DNA of 42,746 nucleotides from Bacteroidales bacterium (lineage in GTDB: Bacteria > Bacteroidota > Bacteroidia > Bacteroidales > WCHB1-69), in assembly GCA_031253655.1 (NCBI GenBank), contig JAIRVY010000089.1, forward strand, positions 1 to 42,746. The letters are read 5' to 3'. Made by a program: the position numbers and the translations under genes. Shown piece by piece: positions 18,384 through 27,169 of the stretch (its first letter is position 1; the number at the start of each line of letters is the position of its first letter). Under the pieces are notes generated by a model. The model was not told the DNA's origin and ran no database searches. It saw nothing but the letters and a program-made list of their open reading frames with translations.

Positions 18384-19418
18384 TTACTCAATTTCCCATG
18401 TATCCCCGCTGTTCAGCAGGTCGTCCACACATCTTATTTTACTCTTTTTCAAACTTTCGTCAATCTGTTTTTGTAACAGTTCGTTGTAGGTAGGAACGTC
18501 AGCTGCACGGATAACGCCGAGCGCGATTGGGAAGTGCGGCGGGAACATTTTTGCCAGCATCAGATGCACACCCGGATTGGGATCGTACATATCGTGCACC
18601 AATACTTTTTCCATACCCTCGCCATTTGGGCCAATATCCACCACTGCCAAACCATTTCTGCGCATTCTAATTCCTTTGTTTTTGTTTTTACCAAAAATCA
18701 TCTTTTCACCGTGATGAAGAATAAGTTGGAATTCATCTTTGGTTTCCTTATTGGAAAGAAAATCGTGGGTTCCATCGTTAAAAATCACGCAATTTTGAAG
18801 CAGTTCCACCACTGCGGTTCCGTCGTGTTTGGCTGCTTCGTGCATTACTTCGGTAATAAATTTAGGATTGGTGTCGATGACGCGGGCAAAGAAAGTACCT
18901 TGCGCACCAATTACTAATTCGCCTACCTGAAAAGGCTGTTCAATTGTTCCGTATGGGGAGGTTTTAGTAACAGCGCCTAAATCGGAAGTGGGGGAATACT
19001 GTCCTTTTGTTAATCCGTAAATTTTATTGTTAAACAACATAATGTTGATGTCAATATTTCTACGGATTACGTGAATAAAGTGATTTCCGCCAATGGCGAG
19101 CGAGTCGCCGTCTCCGGTAGCCACCCAAACGCTGAGTTTGGGATTAGCGATACTTACACCGGTGGCAATGGCGTTGGCTCGTCCGTGAATACTGTGAAAA
19201 CCGTATGTGTTTACATAATAAGGAAAACGGGAGGAACATCCTATTCCGGAAACAATACAGTAGTTCTCTTTTTTATATCCGATTTCTGGGAAAACTTTAG
19301 CCACAGCAGACAAAATGGCGTGATCGCCACAGCCGGGGCACCATTTCACCATCTGGTCACTTGCAAAATCTTGTTGTGTTAAGGGTAATTTCGATCTTTC
19401 TATTGATTTATAACTCAT
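18384..19418 (-). CDS. korB: 2-oxoacid:ferredoxin oxidoreductase beta subunit (KorB-like)
   Basis: The thiamine-diphosphate subunit of a two-subunit 2-oxoacid:ferredoxin oxidoreductase, most like 2-oxoglutarate synthase. It carries the cluster and TPP-binding cysteines in WCPGCGDH, GIGCSSRFP, and the TPP motif GDGDSLAIGGN ending at the asparagines in LFNNKIYGLTKGQYSPTS. Length 344 is typical. The start at 19418 is preceded by a strong AGGAGG (19425-19430), unusual in this genome. KorA ends 13 bases upstream. No separate ferredoxin-type delta subunit is present. Exact substrate (2-oxoglutarate versus another 2-oxoacid) is inferred from overall likeness only. Confidence 0.92.
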   Translation of the reverse strand: MSYKSIERSKLPLTQQDFASDQMVKWCPGCGDHAILSAVAKVFPEIGYKKENYCIVSGIGCSSRFPYYVNTYGFHSIHGRANAIATGVSIANPKLSVWVATGDGDSLAIGGNHFIHVIRRNIDINIMLFNNKIYGLTKGQYSPTSDLGAVTKTSPYGTIEQPFQVGELVIGAQGTFFARVIDTNPKFITEVMHEAAKHDGTAVVELLQNCVIFNDGTHDFLSNKETKDEFQLILHHGEKMIFGKNKNKGIRMRRNGLAVVDIGPNGEGMEKVLVHDMYDPNPGVHLMLAKMFPPHFPIALGVIRAADVPTYNELLQKQIDESLKKSKIRCVDDLLNSGDTWEIE

Positions 19419-19424
19419 AATGCA

Positions 19425-19430
19425 CCTCCT
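19425..19430 (-). promoter_or_regulatory. Strong Shine-Dalgarno site for korB
   Basis: The minus strand reads AGGAGG six bases before the korB ATG, a perfect anti-16S complement. Most genes in the window have no such site, in keeping with Bacteroidetes initiation. Confidence 0.7.
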
Positions 19431-19431
19431 G

Positions 19432-21264
19432 TTATTTAATAATATTGTTAATAGCGTTTACTAATTCGTTCACGGTGAATGGCAATCCTTGAATTTTGTT
19501 GTATTTTTCATACTTAAATTTTGGGAGCGACATTCTCAGGTAGTTGGCAAATTGCCCGGAGTTGAGTTCACATACTAAAATCTTTTTGTATTTGGCAAAG
19601 ATTTCTGCGGTATTTTCCGGCAAAGGCATAATTTGGGAAAAATGGGCGTGGGCAACAGCTTTTCCGGAGTTGTTAATCTCTTTGCAGGCGGTATAAACTA
19701 CGCCTTTTGTTCCTCCCCAGCTTACCACTAACGTGTTGGCGTCCACATTGCCATACACATTTTGTTTGGAAAGGCGTTTTGCTAAGCGCATCACTTTTTC
19801 GCTGCGAAGTTCCACCATTTTCGCGTGGTTTGCTGGGTCGGTAGTTACTAAGCCGCTCACATCTGTTTTTTCCAAACCTCCGATACGGTGACGCAAACCT
19901 TCGGTTCCGGGGATAGCCCATTGGCGTACCAAAGTATCGGGGTCGCGGCGGTAGGGTTTAAATTCTGCATCGTTCTTTTTGGCAAACGGGGGTTTAATTA
20001 CCGGCAAATCCGACATTTTTGGAATACGAAAAAGTTCGCTACCTTGCCCCGTATTTCCGTCTGTTAACAAAATTACCGGAGTCATATTTTCCATAGCCAA
20101 TTTGGCTGCGTAGAATGCTTTGTAGAAACAATCGCTGGGCGATGAAGCTGCCGTAACGATGCATGGGGCTTCGCCATTTCTGCCGAATAATGCGAGATTT
20201 AAGTCGGATTGTTCCGATTTGGTGGGCATTCCGGTAGAGGGACCAGCGCGTTGTACATCCACAATTACCAACGGCAATTCGGTCATCACTGCCAAACCAA
20301 TGGCTTCAGCTTTCAGAGATAATCCCGGACCGGAAGTGGTAGTACAAGCCATAGCGCCGGCAAATGAGGCGCCAATGGCAGAGCAAATACCGGCAATCTC
20401 ATCTTCAGCCTGAAACACCCGAGCACCAAGAGATTTGTGCTTTGCCAATTCAATTAATATTTCAGTGGCGGGTGTGATGGGGTAAGAACCCAAGAATAAC
20501 TGTCTGCCCGATTTTTCAGCAGCAGCAAGCAATCCCCACGCGGTAGCCTCATTTCCGGTAATATTTCTGTATTTCCCTTTTTCCAAGTTAACACTGGAAA
20601 TTTGGAAAGTAGATGCAAAGACTTCCATCGTATCTGCAAAATTATAGCCTGCAAGTATTACTTTTTTGTTTGCCTCGGCTACTTTTCCCTTCCCTTCAAA
20701 ACGTTTGTCCACCAATTTGAACGGTGTTTCCAAATCGAAACTGAAAATATAATAAACCATACCGAGGCAGAACATATTTTTTGTTCTTTCGGCAGATTTA
20801 TTATCCAAACCATACGCCATCGCAGTCTCTTTTGCCAATGTAGTAATATTTGGCGAAATGACACAAAAAGAACTCAATGAACCATCTGTTAATGGGTTGG
20901 CAGCATACCCAGCTTTTTCCAATGCTTTTTCGTCGTAGGCATCCCCATCGGTAATGATAGTTGCGCCTTTGTCCACCCATTTCAGGTTTGCTTTAAGCGA
21001 TGCGGGGTTCATAGCAACTAAAACGTCGCACTTATCGCCGATGATGCGGGTTTCTTTGCCAATATGTACCTGAAAGCCGGAAACGCCGGCAATGGTGTTG
21101 TGCGGGGCTCTGATTTCTGCGGGGTAGTCAGGGAAGGTGGCAATGTCGTTGCCCTTTAATGCAGCTGCATCAGAAAACAAAGTTCCTGTCATCTGCATTC
21201 CATCGCCCGAGTCGCCTACAAACTTTACCACCACGCTCTCTTTTTCTAAAATTTGTTTACTCAT
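19432..21264 (-). CDS. korA: 2-oxoacid:ferredoxin oxidoreductase fused gamma/alpha subunit (KorA-like)
   Basis: This 610-residue subunit joins the gamma domain (about 1-190, opening with VVKFVGDSGDGMQMTGTLF) to the pyrimidine-binding alpha domain (about 220-600). The alpha domain has the expected SYPITPATEI motif, then CTTTSGPGLSLKAEAIG and QRAGPSTGMPTKSEQSD. With KorB it would interconvert 2-oxoglutarate and CoA with succinyl-CoA, CO2 and reduced ferredoxin, a link in an anaerobic partial TCA cycle, and could supply ferredoxin to the bifurcating hydrogenase encoded nearby. A promoter-like element lies about 80 bases upstream. Confidence 0.93.
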   Translation of the reverse strand: MSKQILEKESVVVKFVGDSGDGMQMTGTLFSDAAALKGNDIATFPDYPAEIRAPHNTIAGVSGFQVHIGKETRIIGDKCDVLVAMNPASLKANLKWVDKGATIITDGDAYDEKALEKAGYAANPLTDGSLSSFCVISPNITTLAKETAMAYGLDNKSAERTKNMFCLGMVYYIFSFDLETPFKLVDKRFEGKGKVAEANKKVILAGYNFADTMEVFASTFQISSVNLEKGKYRNITGNEATAWGLLAAAEKSGRQLFLGSYPITPATEILIELAKHKSLGARVFQAEDEIAGICSAIGASFAGAMACTTTSGPGLSLKAEAIGLAVMTELPLVIVDVQRAGPSTGMPTKSEQSDLNLALFGRNGEAPCIVTAASSPSDCFYKAFYAAKLAMENMTPVILLTDGNTGQGSELFRIPKMSDLPVIKPPFAKKNDAEFKPYRRDPDTLVRQWAIPGTEGLRHRIGGLEKTDVSGLVTTDPANHAKMVELRSEKVMRLAKRLSKQNVYGNVDANTLVVSWGGTKGVVYTACKEINNSGKAVAHAHFSQIMPLPENTAEIFAKYKKILVCELNSGQFANYLRMSLPKFKYEKYNKIQGLPFTVNELVNAINNIIK

Positions 21265-21342
21265 ACTTTGATATTGTTAGTTATGTAAAATTGTTGATAA
21301 TGTGCTAATAAGGTTTTTGTTTTAACAAATGAAAATATTTGG

Positions 21343-21350
21343 CGAAAGTA
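21343..21350 (-). promoter_or_regulatory. Putative promoter of korAB
   Basis: The minus strand reads TACTTTCG, one mismatch from TAnnTTTG, with TTTG about 16 bases upstream in a reasonable -33 position. It lies about 80 bases before the korA start. Confidence 0.45.
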
Positions 21351-21536
21351 TAATTTTTTGTGAATGCAAACAGATTATCTTTTGTTTAGAAATAAATAAT
21401 TATCTATCTCTCTTACAAAATTATCAGGTGATTCGAGGTGCCAAAGGAAAATTGTTTTGAATTAGTGTGCGAAGATATTTTTTTGTTTTTCATAAAAAGA
21501 AACCAAAAAATTAATCCCCTTGTGGAGAAAAAATTC

Positions 21537-21544
21537 TATTTTCG
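21537..21544 (+). promoter_or_regulatory. Putative promoter of the tlpA-DUF6029-omp28 operon
   Basis: TATTTTCG followed by CACCC, the same word found before ribBA. It lies about 60 bases ahead of the tlpA start. Confidence 0.45.
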
Positions 21545-21567
21545 CACCCAGAAAAATTGACCAAAAG

Positions 21568-21602
21568 AATTATTAATTATTAACCACTAATCATTAACTA
21601 CT
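21568..21602. repeat. Five degenerate 7-base units ending at the tlpA start codon
   Basis: The heptamers are AATTATT, AATTATT, AACCACT, AATCATT and AACTACT, and the next base is the A of the tlpA ATG. The array therefore forms the whole ribosome-binding region of tlpA. Confidence 0.65.
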
Positions 21603-22121
21603 ATGAAAAATACACTTTTATTTCTGTTAACATTTTGTATATTAACATTTTGCATTGCTCAAGAGAAAGCAAAAGCCACACTTCCGGCTGTGGATATAAA
21701 AACATTAGACGGAAAAACGTTTAACACCAGAAACATTCAAAACGAGGGCAAACCCATCCTGATTAGCCTGTGGGCAACCTGGTGCAAGCCCTGCGTGGCA
21801 GAACTTAATGCTATTGGTGATGTGTATGACGAATGGCGAGAAGAAACCGGCGTGGTGCTCTACGCCATCTCGATTGATGATACTAGAACTTCTGCAAAAG
21901 TTGCCCCTTTCGTGAATGGAAAAGGATGGGAATATATTGTTTTGCAGGATATTAACGGAGATCTTAAACGTGCTATGAATGTGGTTGATGTACCCTTTCT
22001 GTGCCTCCTTAACGGTAAAAGGGAAATTGTTTGGCAACATACCTCCTACGCCCCCGGCTCCGAAAAAGAAGTGTTTGAATTGGTGAAGAAAGTAGCGAAA
22101 GAAGAAGAAAGTAATAATTAA
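21603..22121 (+). CDS. TlpA/ResA-like periplasmic thioredoxin
   Basis: A 172-residue secreted thioredoxin-fold protein. An N-terminal signal peptide (about 1-19, ending FCIAQ) is followed by a TlpA-type AhpC/Redoxin fold. The active site is WATWCKPCVAEL, CxxC at about residues 61-64, and the cis-Pro loop is VVDVPFLCLL, with the proline in its usual place. It would reduce or isomerise disulfides in the periplasm. It heads a three-gene plus-strand operon with a DUF6029 barrel and an Omp28 lipoprotein that has its own CxxC, so a shared redox role is plausible but unproven. Confidence 0.88.
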   Translation: MKNTLLFLLTFCILTFCIAQEKAKATLPAVDIKTLDGKTFNTRNIQNEGKPILISLWATWCKPCVAELNAIGDVYDEWREETGVVLYAISIDDTRTSAKVAPFVNGKGWEYIVLQDINGDLKRAMNVVDVPFLCLLNGKREIVWQHTSYAPGSEKEVFELVKKVAKEEESNN

Positions 22122-22241
22122 GAATTAACAATTATGAATTAAGAGTTTAAAGTTATGGGTTACAAGTTACAAGTTACTAGTGATAAGCACAAGATATTAG
22201 CACATTTGCACATTTGCTCATTAATCTTTCTGCTTTCTGCT
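22116..22241. repeat. Long degenerate 7-base-period array crossing the DUF6029 start
   Basis: From 22116 the sequence splits into heptamers: AATTAAG, AATTAAC, AATTATG, AATTAAG, AGTTTAA, AGTTATG, GGTTACA, AGTTACA, AGTTACT, AGTGATA and so on, to TTCTGCT, TTCTGCT. It begins inside the last codons of tlpA, spans the gap and continues through the signal peptide coding region of the next gene. Three heptamers equal seven codons, which accounts for the YKLQVTS peptide near the N-terminus. Confidence 0.75.
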
Positions 22242-24008
22242 TTTCTGCTATTCTGCTCTTCTACTTCTTTCGCCCAAATCAAAGCCGGCACAGGTATTAT
22301 TAGTGGCGATTTCTCTTTCAACGCGATGCTCTATATTCAGGATACCATTATCGGCGCACAACAAGTGGATTCAAAAGTGAGAGGCAACGCTTGGCTTAAC
22401 CTTAATTACACCAACGGCGGATTCTCGTCCGGCGCAAGATATGAGTTCTATCTTTTTCCTTTGATAGATTTTCAAAACATCGGGTATCGCGGTCAAGGCA
22501 TCACCCATTTCTTTGCAGACTATAAAAACGACTTTATTCAGGTTACCGGAGGATATTATTATGAGCAGTTCGGGCAGGGGCTCACTTTTCGCGCTTATGA
22601 AGACCGAAACTTGGGTATTGATAACAGTTTGCTCGGTGGCAGAGTGAAGGTTAACCCTTATAAAGGAATACAACTCAAAGGAATTTGGGGAATTGAACGC
22701 CATAACTTTAATTTCAACTATTCTCAGAGGAATGATAATGTCCGCGGATTAGACGCTGAAATTGCTCTCGCCGATTTTATTTCCAAACTAGAAAACAAAG
22801 GGATTACCCTGACCATGGGCGGCAGTTTTGTGAGCCGGTTTGAAAAAGCTGAAGATAAAATGTTCGATATTTACATTGATACAAGTAAATATTTCTATTA
22901 CTATAACTACCACGCCATATCCGATTTTACCGCAACAGATAAACCAAATGTAATAAGATGCCAGGGTGTAATTCCATCTGAAAATATTCCTCAAAATGTG
23001 GCTTCATGGGCAACAAGGCTGAACTTCGGAGTCAAAAGGTTTCGTTTGGAGGGAGAATTTACCTCAAAAATAAATGACCCAAACCTCTCTAATGATTACA
23101 TTTACAAAAAGGGAGAAGCACTGTTACTAACAGCTTCTTATTCAATGAAAGGCTTAGGGATTTCAGCCTCTTTTTTGCGTGCCGACAATATGGATTTTCG
23201 CTCACAACGCAACGCATCACCGGCTTTTGCTGCACTAACCATGAATTATATACCGGCTATTAACCGCCAGTATTCATATCAGCTGCTGGGAAACTACAGC
23301 TATGCAAGCCAACCAAGCGGGCAAATCGGTTTGCAGGGACAGATAAATTATCTTATCCCTAAAAAAACAAAAGTTGGGGGAAAATATGGTACCGAAATTA
23401 CTTTGAATTACGCCCGTTTTAACGATATTCGCAAAAGTTTCGTTCCGCTATCCGATACCATTGGAACTATAACCGGAACCGAGGGTTACACCTCAAAGTT
23501 TTTTGGATTCGGAAAAAACCTGCTGTATCAGGATATTGGTTTTGATATTTCTCGCCGATTTAACAAATACTGGAAATTGATGCTGATGTATAACTATATC
23601 AATTATAATATGAGTTTGCAGGGTAAAAACGGAATTCTTAAAGGGAATCATGTTGGGTTTGAGTTAACCTATAAAATTAAAGATATTCACGCACTTAGAG
23701 TAGAAAACCAGTTTCTATTCATTCCTAGGAAAATAGATTTAGAGGATAAAGATAAGGGAAGTTGGTGCTTCCTCCTCGTAGAGTATTCCATTGCGCCAAA
23801 ATGGTTTGTAACGGTCAGCGATCAGTGGCATTTTGGAAACGAGAAGCAGTTGCACTACCCAAACGCTGCCGTGGCATTTGTTAATAATACTACACGAATC
23901 TCTCTTAACTTCGGAAAAACCAGAGCTGGAATTTTGTGCGTGGGTGGCGTTTGCAGAACCGTCCCCGCTTCCTACGGACTCGGACTGTCAATTACAACAA
24001 CATTTTAA
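22155..24008 (+). CDS. DUF6029 family outer-membrane protein
   Basis: A 617-residue predicted outer-membrane barrel that I recognise as the Bacteroidetes DUF6029 family; its function is unknown. A signal peptide with a long hydrophobic core (about 20-38) ends at TSFAQ. The first 20 residues are charged and encoded by a 7-base repeat, so they may be a recent extension. The mature part has many amphipathic strands (for example FFADYKNDFIQVTGGYYYEQ) and ends in LGLSITTTF with a terminal Phe, as barrels do. It sits between a TlpA thioredoxin and an Omp28-like lipoprotein, a set I believe recurs in this phylum. No other ATG gives the signal peptide, so this start is kept. Confidence 0.75.
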   Translation: MGYKLQVTSDKHKILAHLHICSLIFLLSAFLLFCSSTSFAQIKAGTGIISGDFSFNAMLYIQDTIIGAQQVDSKVRGNAWLNLNYTNGGFSSGARYEFYLFPLIDFQNIGYRGQGITHFFADYKNDFIQVTGGYYYEQFGQGLTFRAYEDRNLGIDNSLLGGRVKVNPYKGIQLKGIWGIERHNFNFNYSQRNDNVRGLDAEIALADFISKLENKGITLTMGGSFVSRFEKAEDKMFDIYIDTSKYFYYYNYHAISDFTATDKPNVIRCQGVIPSENIPQNVASWATRLNFGVKRFRLEGEFTSKINDPNLSNDYIYKKGEALLLTASYSMKGLGISASFLRADNMDFRSQRNASPAFAALTMNYIPAINRQYSYQLLGNYSYASQPSGQIGLQGQINYLIPKKTKVGGKYGTEITLNYARFNDIRKSFVPLSDTIGTITGTEGYTSKFFGFGKNLLYQDIGFDISRRFNKYWKLMLMYNYINYNMSLQGKNGILKGNHVGFELTYKIKDIHALRVENQFLFIPRKIDLEDKDKGSWCFLLVEYSIAPKWFVTVSDQWHFGNEKQLHYPNAAVAFVNNTTRISLNFGKTRAGILCVGGVCRTVPASYGLGLSITTTF

Positions 24009-24020
24009 AGCATTAATGTT

Positions 24021-24893
24021 ATGAAAAGATTCGCATTACTTATAACCGTATTACTGATTATTGGAGTTTCCTGCGACAAAATTGACACCTCGAAAGAGGT
24101 TTTTAAAACTATTGGCCCTGTGGAAGTAAGTGCTTGGAATGAGGATTATGCCCGTACTGTTGTTCAAAAAATTTATGTAGAAGAGTTTACAGCCCACAGA
24201 TGTACATTCTGCCCTACAGGTGCAAGAGAACTGAAAGCCATTATGGAAGCAGACCCAACGGTAATTGTTACTGCCATACACTGCTCAAGCCTTGCCGACC
24301 CATTATCCAAACCTCCTTTCAACATAAACTACAAAACTCCGATGGGAGATGTCCTTCACAAAGATTTTAATATTAAAGACTTACCTAAAGCAACAATAAA
24401 CAGAATAAAAAACGAAAATGAATGGGGATTTGGCAGAACGGAATGGCGAAAAATAATTGAAAACATAAACAGAAACAACGTTAGAGCAGGAATTGAGATT
24501 CAATATTCTGTTAATAAATCTATTCAGGAAATTGAAGCCAAGGTATCGGTTACTATTATTAAAGAGATAAAAAACCCTGTGCAACTTTGTATTGTGCTTC
24601 AAGAAAACGGTATTATTTCTGGACAGATAGACAATAATGTAAATATTTTGGAATATGAACATAATGATATGATTAGAGTGGGTTTTAATGGAAACTACGG
24701 CACAAAACTTACCCAAAACGGTATGGTTATGGAACAGATAAAATATACTTCAACCTTCAAATTGAATTACGAAAACGGTTTCTCTTATTCCAATATTCCC
24801 GCAAAAATTGATAATTGCAACATAGTGGCATATCTTCTTGATATGGAAACCAAAGAAGTGATACAGGTGGAAAAAATAGATGTAAAAAATTAA
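24021..24893 (+). CDS. Omp28-related lipoprotein with thioredoxin-like CxxC
   Basis: A 290-residue lipoprotein: the signal peptide MKRFALLITVLLIIGVSC ends in a lipobox with Cys18 as the lipidated residue. The N-terminal half shows EEFTAHRCTFCPTGA (about 54-68), a CxxC in the position of a thioredoxin active site and typical of Omp28-related proteins; the C-terminal half is beta-rich. It is last in the tlpA operon and converges with trkH six bases past its stop. The co-occurrence with TlpA suggests thiol-disulfide chemistry at the outer membrane or cell surface; this is inference. Confidence 0.8.
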   Translation: MKRFALLITVLLIIGVSCDKIDTSKEVFKTIGPVEVSAWNEDYARTVVQKIYVEEFTAHRCTFCPTGARELKAIMEADPTVIVTAIHCSSLADPLSKPPFNINYKTPMGDVLHKDFNIKDLPKATINRIKNENEWGFGRTEWRKIIENINRNNVRAGIEIQYSVNKSIQEIEAKVSVTIIKEIKNPVQLCIVLQENGIISGQIDNNVNILEYEHNDMIRVGFNGNYGTKLTQNGMVMEQIKYTSTFKLNYENGFSYSNIPAKIDNCNIVAYLLDMETKEVIQVEKIDVKN

Positions 24894-24899
24894 GAATTA

Positions 24900-26324
24900 T
24901 TATCCCACCATAAAATAGGTATTCGGGTACTGATGCTTTGCCTCTTTGATGCGCCGTGCCAGAGCAAAGGCTATGGATAAGGTGCCGATGCGTCCGGTAT
25001 ACATATTTACAACCAAAATCATTTTCCCCGCACTGCTCAACTCCGGCGTACATCCCATAGATAACCCGCATATAGAAAATGAGGAGACACTCTCGAAAAG
25101 TAGCGTCATAAATGGAATATGGGGTTCGGCAAGAGTAAGTGCGAATAACGAAAGAAAAATGATAAGCAAAGACATTAATACAATGGAATATGCTTTGTCC
25201 ACGATCTCAAAAGGGATTGTTTTCTTCTGAAATTCAATATTTTTCTTCCCGCGAATGGTTGCCGCTACCGACTTAAAAATCACAAATGCGGTGCTGGTTT
25301 TTATTCCGCCACCGGTGGAACCCGGCGAGGCGCCGATAAACATCACCAACATAATAAGCAACAACGTTGGAACAGAAAAAGCACTGATTTCCAAACTATT
25401 AAATCCAGCAGAGCGCGATGTTACTACCTGAAAAACAGAAGCAAACAACGATTTTCCAAAACCACCCAGCGTAGATAGTGAGTTATTTCGCTCTAACAAA
25501 TAGAAGACAATAGCACCACTAACAAGAATTATCAGTGTAGTGTAAAGCACAACTTTTGTGCTTGGCGCTAACCTTCTCCATTTGTGGCTATGTCGCTCTT
25601 TTATCTGTTTGAAACTAAACACATCGTGTAAAAAGATGAAACCCATCCCTCCTGTAATTATTAATATCATTATCACAACTTGAGGGAAGTAATTTTTCGC
25701 TAATGCATCGTGCATAGAACTATCTTCCCACAGACACAAACCAGAGTTGGTAAATGCCGATATAGAATGAAAAATGGAATAGAAAAGATTTTCCCAATTA
25801 TTTGTAAATAAATGTGTTGAATTCCAATACAAGTAGAGAGAAACTACACCAATAATTTCAATGAGAATAGTTGCAAACACTATTTCGCGTAGCATCGAAA
25901 TGGAGTCAGTGATGGTGGATGTTGCAAAAAAATCTTTAAGCAGATGTTGCTGTTTCACACCAATTCGGGAAGTGGAAAAGAAGGCGGCAAAGAAAGTTGC
26001 GAAAGCCAAAATGCTGATTCCACCGAGTTGCATCAGTAATAAAATCACTAGTTGCCCCCAAAAAGTAAAATCGGAACCGGTGCCCAATACCGTTAGTCCG
26101 GTAACACAACTTGCACTGGTAGCCGTAAAAAGTGCATCAATGAAAGTGATATCGCGATGTGTCATACAGGGAATCAAGAGTAGGAGGGTACCAACCGTGA
26201 TGAGAATAAAGAAAGAGACAATCATCAACGCTGCCGGTGTGATTTGTAATTTGTTGAGAAACCAATCAGAATGCTCTGTCTCTTTTTTTTTCTTATTGTC
26301 TATAAAACGATGAAATACAGTCAT
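24900..26324 (-). CDS. TrkH/KtrB family potassium uptake protein
   Basis: The ion-conducting subunit of a Trk/Ktr potassium uptake system in the cytoplasmic membrane. It shows the four pore-loop repeats with filter glycines: TSASCVTGLTV, ISAFTNSGLC, TSRSAGFNSLE and SSFSICGLSMG. The segment GASPGSTGGGIKTST between the third and fourth repeats is a family hallmark. About ten hydrophobic helices are seen in 474 residues. The RCK regulator lies just upstream, seven bases away on the same strand, so the pair forms one operon. Length is nearer to KtrB/TrkH than to larger fungal Trk proteins. Confidence 0.94.
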   Translation of the reverse strand: MTVFHRFIDNKKKKETEHSDWFLNKLQITPAALMIVSFFILITVGTLLLLIPCMTHRDITFIDALFTATSASCVTGLTVLGTGSDFTFWGQLVILLLMQLGGISILAFATFFAAFFSTSRIGVKQQHLLKDFFATSTITDSISMLREIVFATILIEIIGVVSLYLYWNSTHLFTNNWENLFYSIFHSISAFTNSGLCLWEDSSMHDALAKNYFPQVVIMILIITGGMGFIFLHDVFSFKQIKERHSHKWRRLAPSTKVVLYTTLIILVSGAIVFYLLERNNSLSTLGGFGKSLFASVFQVVTSRSAGFNSLEISAFSVPTLLLIMLVMFIGASPGSTGGGIKTSTAFVIFKSVAATIRGKKNIEFQKKTIPFEIVDKAYSIVLMSLLIIFLSLFALTLAEPHIPFMTLLFESVSSFSICGLSMGCTPELSSAGKMILVVNMYTGRIGTLSIAFALARRIKEAKHQYPNTYFMVG

Positions 26325-26331
26325 TTAAAAA

Positions 26332-27024
26332 TCACGAATTATCTTTTATAAAATGTTCGATATCATTTTCTTTTGCAAAGACAACCAAAACGTCGTTTTT
26401 ATCAATGAGGAGGTTATTGTCCGGAACGCCGGCAATTCTTTCTTTTGGGATTTTTTTCGATTTAAGGTCTTCTTCTTCCACTTTCCAGCGGATAGTAATC
26501 AAACTCATTTTGTAGTTATCTCTGAATCCCACTTCGCCTACTTTTTTACCTACAAGAGAGTCGGGGGCAAGTATTTCCGCAACTTTGTATTCTTCGGGAA
26601 GTTGCAAATAGGAGATAAGACTTGGATTCATTAACCGTTCGGCTACAATTTGTCCTACTTCATCTTCGGGGGCAAGGAACTCTGTAATTCCCATTTTTTC
26701 GAGGATAATTTTTTGGTTTTCGCCCATTGTTCGGCAGATAATTCGTTTCACACCAATATCTAACAGGTTGGCGGCGCAGAGCAAACGGGCAACGAAATCG
26801 TTTCCGATAGCGATAATTGCCACGTCGTAATCCAGAATATTTTCGGCGTGCAGGGCGCGTTTGTTGGTCGCATCGGTACAGACGGCAAACGCAACTTCGT
26901 CCGAGATGTCCTGAATAACGCTCAGATTATTATCAATCACTAACACTTCAACCCCTTTTTCCGACAGCGCAGTGGACAATTTCGAGCCAAAATGTCCGGC
27001 GCCAATCACTGCAATCTTTTTCAT
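26332..27024 (-). CDS. TrkA/KtrA RCK-domain regulator of potassium uptake
   Basis: A cytosolic peripheral subunit that gates the partner TrkH/KtrB channel in response to nucleotides. The RCK-N Rossmann domain (about 1-130) has the dinucleotide motif GAGHFG near residue 8 with an acidic residue ending the second strand (VLVIDNN). The RCK-C domain (about 140-225) follows. Length 230 indicates a single-copy KtrA-type protein rather than the duplicated 458-residue TrkA. It has a well-formed promoter in the gap shared with pheS. Confidence 0.93.
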   Translation of the reverse strand: MKKIAVIGAGHFGSKLSTALSEKGVEVLVIDNNLSVIQDISDEVAFAVCTDATNKRALHAENILDYDVAIIAIGNDFVARLLCAANLLDIGVKRIICRTMGENQKIILEKMGITEFLAPEDEVGQIVAERLMNPSLISYLQLPEEYKVAEILAPDSLVGKKVGEVGFRDNYKMSLITIRWKVEEEDLKSKKIPKERIAGVPDNNLLIDKNDVLVVFAKENDIEHFIKDNS

Positions 27025-27049
27025 TTCTGTACCTATTAAATTAAGGGCG

Positions 27050-27057
27050 CAAAAGTA
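27050..27057 (-). promoter_or_regulatory. Promoter of the trkA-trkH operon
   Basis: The minus strand reads TACTTTTG, a perfect TAnnTTTG. TTTG lies upstream at 27075-27078 with a 17-base spacer, matching the Bacteroidetes -33/-7 arrangement. The leader would be about 20 bases. This is the best promoter match in the window. Confidence 0.65.
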
Positions 27058-27127
27058 TATGAAATTTTAGAAGTCAAAGCGGAAGAGATAAAAATGTACT
27101 CGGAAGTAATTTACAATCTGTTTTTTC

Positions 27128-27135
27128 TATTTTTG
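27128..27135 (+). promoter_or_regulatory. Putative promoter of pheS
   Basis: TATTTTTG is a perfect match to TAnnTTTG, about 35 bases before the pheS start and divergent from the trkA promoter. I found no clear -33 element. Confidence 0.5.
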
Positions 27136-27169
27136 CGCTTTAAAAAAAAATTGTACAAAAAACATTAAG

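Larger units (their letters stand above)
21265..21602. other. 338-base divergent intergenic region between korA and tlpA
   Basis: A very AT-rich gap between the divergent korAB and tlpA operons. It holds one promoter-like element for each side (21343-21350 minus, 21537-21544 plus) and a 7-base-period array directly against the tlpA start. No coding frame or RNA gene was recognised. Confidence 0.7.

Noticed and set aside
22116-22241. Repeat array considered as a CRISPR
   Set aside because: Units are 7 bases, contiguous and degenerate, with no spacers and no cas genes.
25861-26313. 150-codon plus-strand frame opposite trkH
   Set aside because: Antisense to the pore repeats of trkH, no recognisable motif.
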